Of a stretch of 8,534 bases of DNA, positions 6,111 through 8,534 are shown in pieces (the first letter of the stretch is position 1; every line of letters starts with the position of its first letter). The stretch covers positions 1 to 8,534 of the forward strand of contig JAHFJT010000036.1 of assembly GCA_023245695.1 (NCBI GenBank), in the 5' to 3' direction. Under the pieces are notes generated by a model. That model did not search any database, had not been told where the DNA came from, and saw only the letters and a list, made by a program, of their open reading frames with translations. The stretch comes from Candidatus Peregrinibacteria bacterium. GTDB taxonomy: Bacteria > Patescibacteriota > Gracilibacteria > UBA1369 > UBA12463. The translations under genes and the position numbers were made by a program.

Positions 6111-7370
6111 TTAGATATCCACCTTCTGGATTTCGGCGCCGAGAGAGCGGAGTTTTTCGTCGAGGCGTTCGTAACCACGGTCGATGTACTTGATGTCGGA
6201 GATGACGGTTTCGCCCTGGGCGGCGAGCGCAGCGAGCACCATGGTGGCGCCGGCACGAATATCACAGCTGACAACAGGCTTTCCCTTTAATTTTGTTGGA
6301 CCGATGATGAGGGCTTCGTGTGGATTGAGGAGTTCGATGTGGGCGCCCATTTTTTCCAACTCGAAGAGGTAGCTGAGACGACCTTCGAAGAGTGTTTCAA
6401 AAATTCGGCTGACGCCGCTTCCGAGACAGAGGAGAGCCCCAAATGGTGCCTGAAGATCGGTTGGGAAGCTTGGATAAACGGCGGTTCGGAGCATTTTGAC
6501 CGGTCGGATTTTTTTCGCTGGCTTGATGTGAATGGAGTTTTTTTCGAGGATATACGGAATGCCCGCTTCGTCGAACTTCTGCCAGAAGCTGTCGAGGTAG
6601 TCCATCTGGAGACCGTGGATTTTGACGTCGCCCTTCGTAACCGCAGCCGCAAGCGCATAGGTTCCTGCTTCGAGGTAATCACCGGTGACGGCATACTTGG
6701 CGCCGTTAAGTTTTTTGACACCATGAATTGTGAGATTGTGGGTTCCGATACCGTCGATCTTGCAGCCCATTTTTTTGAGAAAGTGGCAGAGATCCTGGAC
6801 ATGTGGCTCAGCAGCAGCGAGACGAATCTGTGTTTCTCCTGCGGTAATTGCGGCCATCATGATCGCATTTTCGGTGGCGGTGACGGACATTTCTGGAAGG
6901 ACCATGATCGTCGGTGTTGGCTTTTTCCAGATGACATTGAGATTTTTTTCATCTTCGAGCACATCGGCTCCCATCTTTCTAAAGACAAATGAGTGTGTAT
7001 CGAGAGGACGTTTTCCGAGGACACACCCACCCGGGTAGGTCATGTTGAATTTTTTGTTGCGCATCAGAAGCATCGGCGCGAGGAGAATCGAGGCGCGCAT
7101 TTTTTCGATCAACTCTTTTGGAGGATCGGCGTACTTGAAATTTTTTGCGTTGAGCGTGAGGGTATGGTTTTCAAAGGTGTAATCGATATTGAATACCTTG
7201 AGAATCGTGAGGATCGAGTAGACATCGTTGATTTCAGGAACATTAGTGAGAGTAACAGGTTCGTCTGTGAGAAGTGCGGCACCGATAATAGGAAGTGCTG
7301 CGTTCTTTGAGCCGCTCACCGTAACCTCGCCTTTGAGGGTGTTTCCACCGCGAATAAGAAATTTTTGCAT
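6111..7370 (-). CDS. murA: UDP-N-acetylglucosamine 1-carboxyvinyltransferase MurA
   Basis: MurA transfers enolpyruvate from phosphoenolpyruvate to UDP-GlcNAc, the first committed cytoplasmic step of peptidoglycan synthesis. Counting from the ATG at 7370 the protein has 419 residues, the usual length. It begins MQKFLIRGG as in most MurA proteins. Key residues are present: K22-N23 in SGSKNAALP, the catalytic cysteine C116 in YPGGCVLGKRPLDTH (so the enzyme is expected to be of the fosfomycin-sensitive Cys type), R121, the catalytic aspartate D305 in PSFPTDLQAPFGA, R372 in CDIRAGATM, and R398 in DRGYERLDEKL near the C-terminus. An in-frame GTG at 7379 would add MPT, but it abuts the -10 box and so lies upstream of the likely transcript start; ATG 7370 is preferred. 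The gene is not in an obvious operon here; it converges with the repeat-protein gene and is divergent from the 152-residue gene. Confidence 0.97.
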   Translation of the reverse strand: MQKFLIRGGNTLKGEVTVSGSKNAALPIIGAALLTDEPVTLTNVPEINDVYSILTILKVFNIDYTFENHTLTLNAKNFKYADPPKELIEKMRASILLAPMLLMRNKKFNMTYPGGCVLGKRPLDTHSFVFRKMGADVLEDEKNLNVIWKKPTPTIMVLPEMSVTATENAIMMAAITAGETQIRLAAAEPHVQDLCHFLKKMGCKIDGIGTHNLTIHGVKKLNGAKYAVTGDYLEAGTYALAAAVTKGDVKIHGLQMDYLDSFWQKFDEAGIPYILEKNSIHIKPAKKIRPVKMLRTAVYPSFPTDLQAPFGALLCLGSGVSRIFETLFEGRLSYLFELEKMGAHIELLNPHEALIIGPTKLKGKPVVSCDIRAGATMVLAALAAQGETVISDIKYIDRGYERLDEKLRSLGAEIQKVDI

Positions 7371-7379
7371 AGTGGGCAC

Positions 7380-7409
7380 AGTATAGCGGAGCTCTGTTGC
7401 GTCTGCCAG
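7380..7409 (-). promoter_or_regulatory. murA: murA promoter, likely leaderless transcript
   Basis: On the minus strand a good -10 box TATACT (7385-7380) lies 9 bp before the ATG at 7370, so transcription would begin about 0-3 nt before the start codon. The -35 is weak: CTGGCA (7409-7404) at 18 bp spacing. Confidence 0.5.
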
Positions 7410-7455
7410 AGAAAGCTGGTATAAGGCTCTGCGAAGCTGTTTTTACCCCATAGCT

Positions 7456-7483
7456 TTGAAATTTTCACATTTTATGGTATAAT
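7456..7483 (+). promoter_or_regulatory. Extended -10 sigma70-type promoter of the 152-residue protein gene
   Basis: TTGAAA (7456-7461), 16-bp spacer, and consensus TATAAT (7478-7483) preceded by TGG, an extended -10. Transcription would start near 7490, leaving a leader of about 20 nt before the ATG at 7511. Confidence 0.72.
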
Positions 7484-7510
7484 GGGAAGATTTCGTAACC
7501 CCCTGACTGT

Positions 7511-7969
7511 ATGGCACTCAGCGCTGTTCCCAATCGTGATGATGCGGATGATGACCTTGATACAACGGAGGCTCCTCCAACGATGGGCCAACTCATTCGT
7601 GAGACGGCGTTGCTTCTGCCGGGACTGAAGATGGGCGAGAGGACAATCGATAATATTAAGGTTCGTGTTTCTGAGCAGCCACATGCTCGTGACCTTCACG
7701 CCATTGGTGGACCTGCTCACCATGTAGAAACTCGAGCTGTTACGATCAAATTCAATCGACAAGGACGAACTCCTACATTCACTCTTTTGGGTGAGTATGG
7801 GGAGGAGATGCAGCCAATGGTGTGGAATATTCAGTTTTCTTCTCGGCCGGGAACGCCAAGTAGCACACTCTTTGATGCCCACCAGCAAATTCCTCATCAG
7901 AATGAGGTTGATGTTTTACAAGTCCAGCGACTTCAGAGTCTTCTGAAGAAATATCGCGGGGAGGATTAG
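7511..7969 (+). CDS. Hypothetical 152-residue soluble protein
   Basis: I do not recognise this protein. It starts with an acidic, probably disordered segment (DDADDDLDTTEAP, residues 10-22), followed by a helical stretch MGQLIRETALLLPGLKMG (25-42), a central region likely to be beta-rich (47-112, with ETRAVTIKFNRQGRTPTFTLLGEY), and a basic helical C-terminus VLQVQRLQSLLKKYRGED (135-152). It has no signal peptide, membrane segment or cysteine. The case that it is a real gene rests on its strong extended -10 promoter just upstream, the ATG fitting that promoter, and tight packing between divergent murA and convergent comM (28 bp gap). No Shine-Dalgarno is visible. Being unlinked to an operon, its context gives no clear function. 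Confidence 0.78.
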   Translation: MALSAVPNRDDADDDLDTTEAPPTMGQLIRETALLLPGLKMGERTIDNIKVRVSEQPHARDLHAIGGPAHHVETRAVTIKFNRQGRTPTFTLLGEYGEEMQPMVWNIQFSSRPGTPSSTLFDAHQQIPHQNEVDVLQVQRLQSLLKKYRGED

Positions 7970-7997
7970 TCAGTACGCTTTGTGAGCCGGTGCATCT

Positions 7998-8534
7998 TTA
8001 TCGATACTGGAGGGCTTGGTTGAGATGGGAGAGCGTGAGGATGTTGGGGGCGGGAGCGAATACGGAAGCGGGAAGCATTCCTTCGCGTTGCTCCGGAATC
8101 TCCATATCGGCAATGGTTCGGGCGACTTTGATAATGCGGTGAATCGCGCGGGCGGAGAGATTGAGTTTCGTGGCGGCGTTGGTGAGGGCTTTTTTGGCGA
8201 GAGCGTCGAGATGACAGTACTGGAAAATGGTTTCTGCGGTGAGATCGGCGTTTGTGGTGAAGGGGGTGTTTTCGTACCGCGCGCGCTGGCGCGCGCGGGC
8301 AAGAGTAATTTGCGAGAGAAGAGACATTGTGAAGGAGTTTTCTGAAAAAGTACGGGATCCATGCACAACTTCTTTTTTGTTGATCGGCTCCATGGTGATT
8401 TTGAGATCGATACGATCTTGAATGGGGCCAGAGATACGGCGATCGTAGATTTTGATGGCGCCCTGTGTGCAGCGGCATGGAATTTTTGGATCACCGAGAA
8501 ATCCGCAAGGGCACGGGTTGGTAGTGGCGAGCAT
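7998..8534 (-). CDS. comM: ComM/YifB-type Mg-chelatase-like AAA+ protein (partial, C-terminal 178 residues)
   Basis: The visible frame enters from the right edge and is the C-terminal third of a protein of about 500 residues; the ATG at 8534 is internal, not the start. It begins with the family signature ATTNPCPCG (residues 3-11), a second cysteine pair PCRC (19-22), then RRISGPIQDRIDL (32-44) of the AAA+ module, the arginine-rich ARARQRAR (79-86), and the C-terminal Mg_chelatase_C domain with LNLSARAIHRIIKVARTIADM (124-144) and the final LNQALQYR. In naturally competent bacteria ComM is a hexameric helicase that promotes branch migration when incoming DNA is integrated; many family members (YifB) are uncharacterised. 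An extra stretch of about 20 residues (147-167) separates IADM from the last helix, longer than in most relatives. It converges with the upstream-coordinate neighbour at a 28-bp gap with no terminator hairpin. Confidence 0.93.
   Translation of the reverse strand: MLATTNPCPCGFLGDPKIPCRCTQGAIKIYDRRISGPIQDRIDLKITMEPINKKEVVHGSRTFSENSFTMSLLSQITLARARQRARYENTPFTTNADLTAETIFQYCHLDALAKKALTNAATKLNLSARAIHRIIKVARTIADMEIPEQREGMLPASVFAPAPNILTLSHLNQALQYR

Noticed and set aside
5119..6274. Minus-strand open frames opposite the tandem repeats
   Set aside because: They repeat with the same period only because the DNA repeats; the plus-strand frame has the promoter and the coherent 76-79-residue units.
6318..7310. 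Plus-strand open frames across the murA region
   Set aside because: They lie antisense to murA, whose catalytic and binding residues are all intact; their translations show no family features.

Overview
The window is an ordinary-density bacterial contig with seven protein genes, two of them cut by the window edges. No rRNA, tRNA, CRISPR array or insertion sequence was seen. The organism is probably a candidate-phyla-radiation (Patescibacteria-like) or similarly divergent bacterium. This is inference from three observations: none of the six visible gene starts is preceded by a recognisable Shine-Dalgarno sequence, several promoter -10 boxes lie so close to the start codon that leaders are very short or absent, and there is a lysine-rich secreted FN3/Ig protein with an unusual TGPE-type C-terminus. 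TGA behaves as a normal stop, which argues against the lineages that read UGA as glycine.

Layout, left to right. (1) 1-822, minus: a B3/B4 tRNA-binding-domain protein, C-terminus beyond the window. (2) 1016-2650, plus: an exported FN3 / Ig-like surface protein with a strong sigma70-type promoter. (3) 2727-3632, plus: a single-membrane-segment ComEC-type metallo-beta-lactamase hydrolase whose start codon lies in the 3' arm of a strong terminator-like hairpin. (4) 3613-4623, minus: a RhuM-family protein overlapping the previous gene tail-to-tail by 20 bp. (5) 4784-6088, plus: an unrecognised protein of a helical-looking N-domain plus four tandem 76-79-residue repeats. (6) 6111-7370, minus: murA, with all key catalytic residues. 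(7) 7511-7969, plus: a 152-residue protein of unknown function. (8) 7998-8534, minus: the C-terminal third of a ComM/YifB-type AAA+ protein. Counting the two partial ones there are eight coding regions in all, of which seven show one end or more of regulatory sequence.

The part most worth attention is 3613-6088. RhuM and the repeat protein form a divergent pair between core genes (the ComEC-like hydrolase and murA). Both have good sigma70-type promoters, and the RhuM promoter carries a perfect 8-bp-arm palindrome exactly filling the spacer between -35 and -10, the usual place for a repressor site. RhuM family members are typically accessory or mobile-element-associated genes, and the repeats resemble a helix-turn-helix-like unit, so this could be an accessory regulatory or defence-type module. 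That functional idea is inference; only the layout, promoters, palindrome and repeats are seen directly.

The core genes point to cell-wall synthesis (murA) and DNA uptake or processing (ComEC-like hydrolase, ComM-like ATPase), but they are not arranged as one operon: most genes stand alone with their own promoter.
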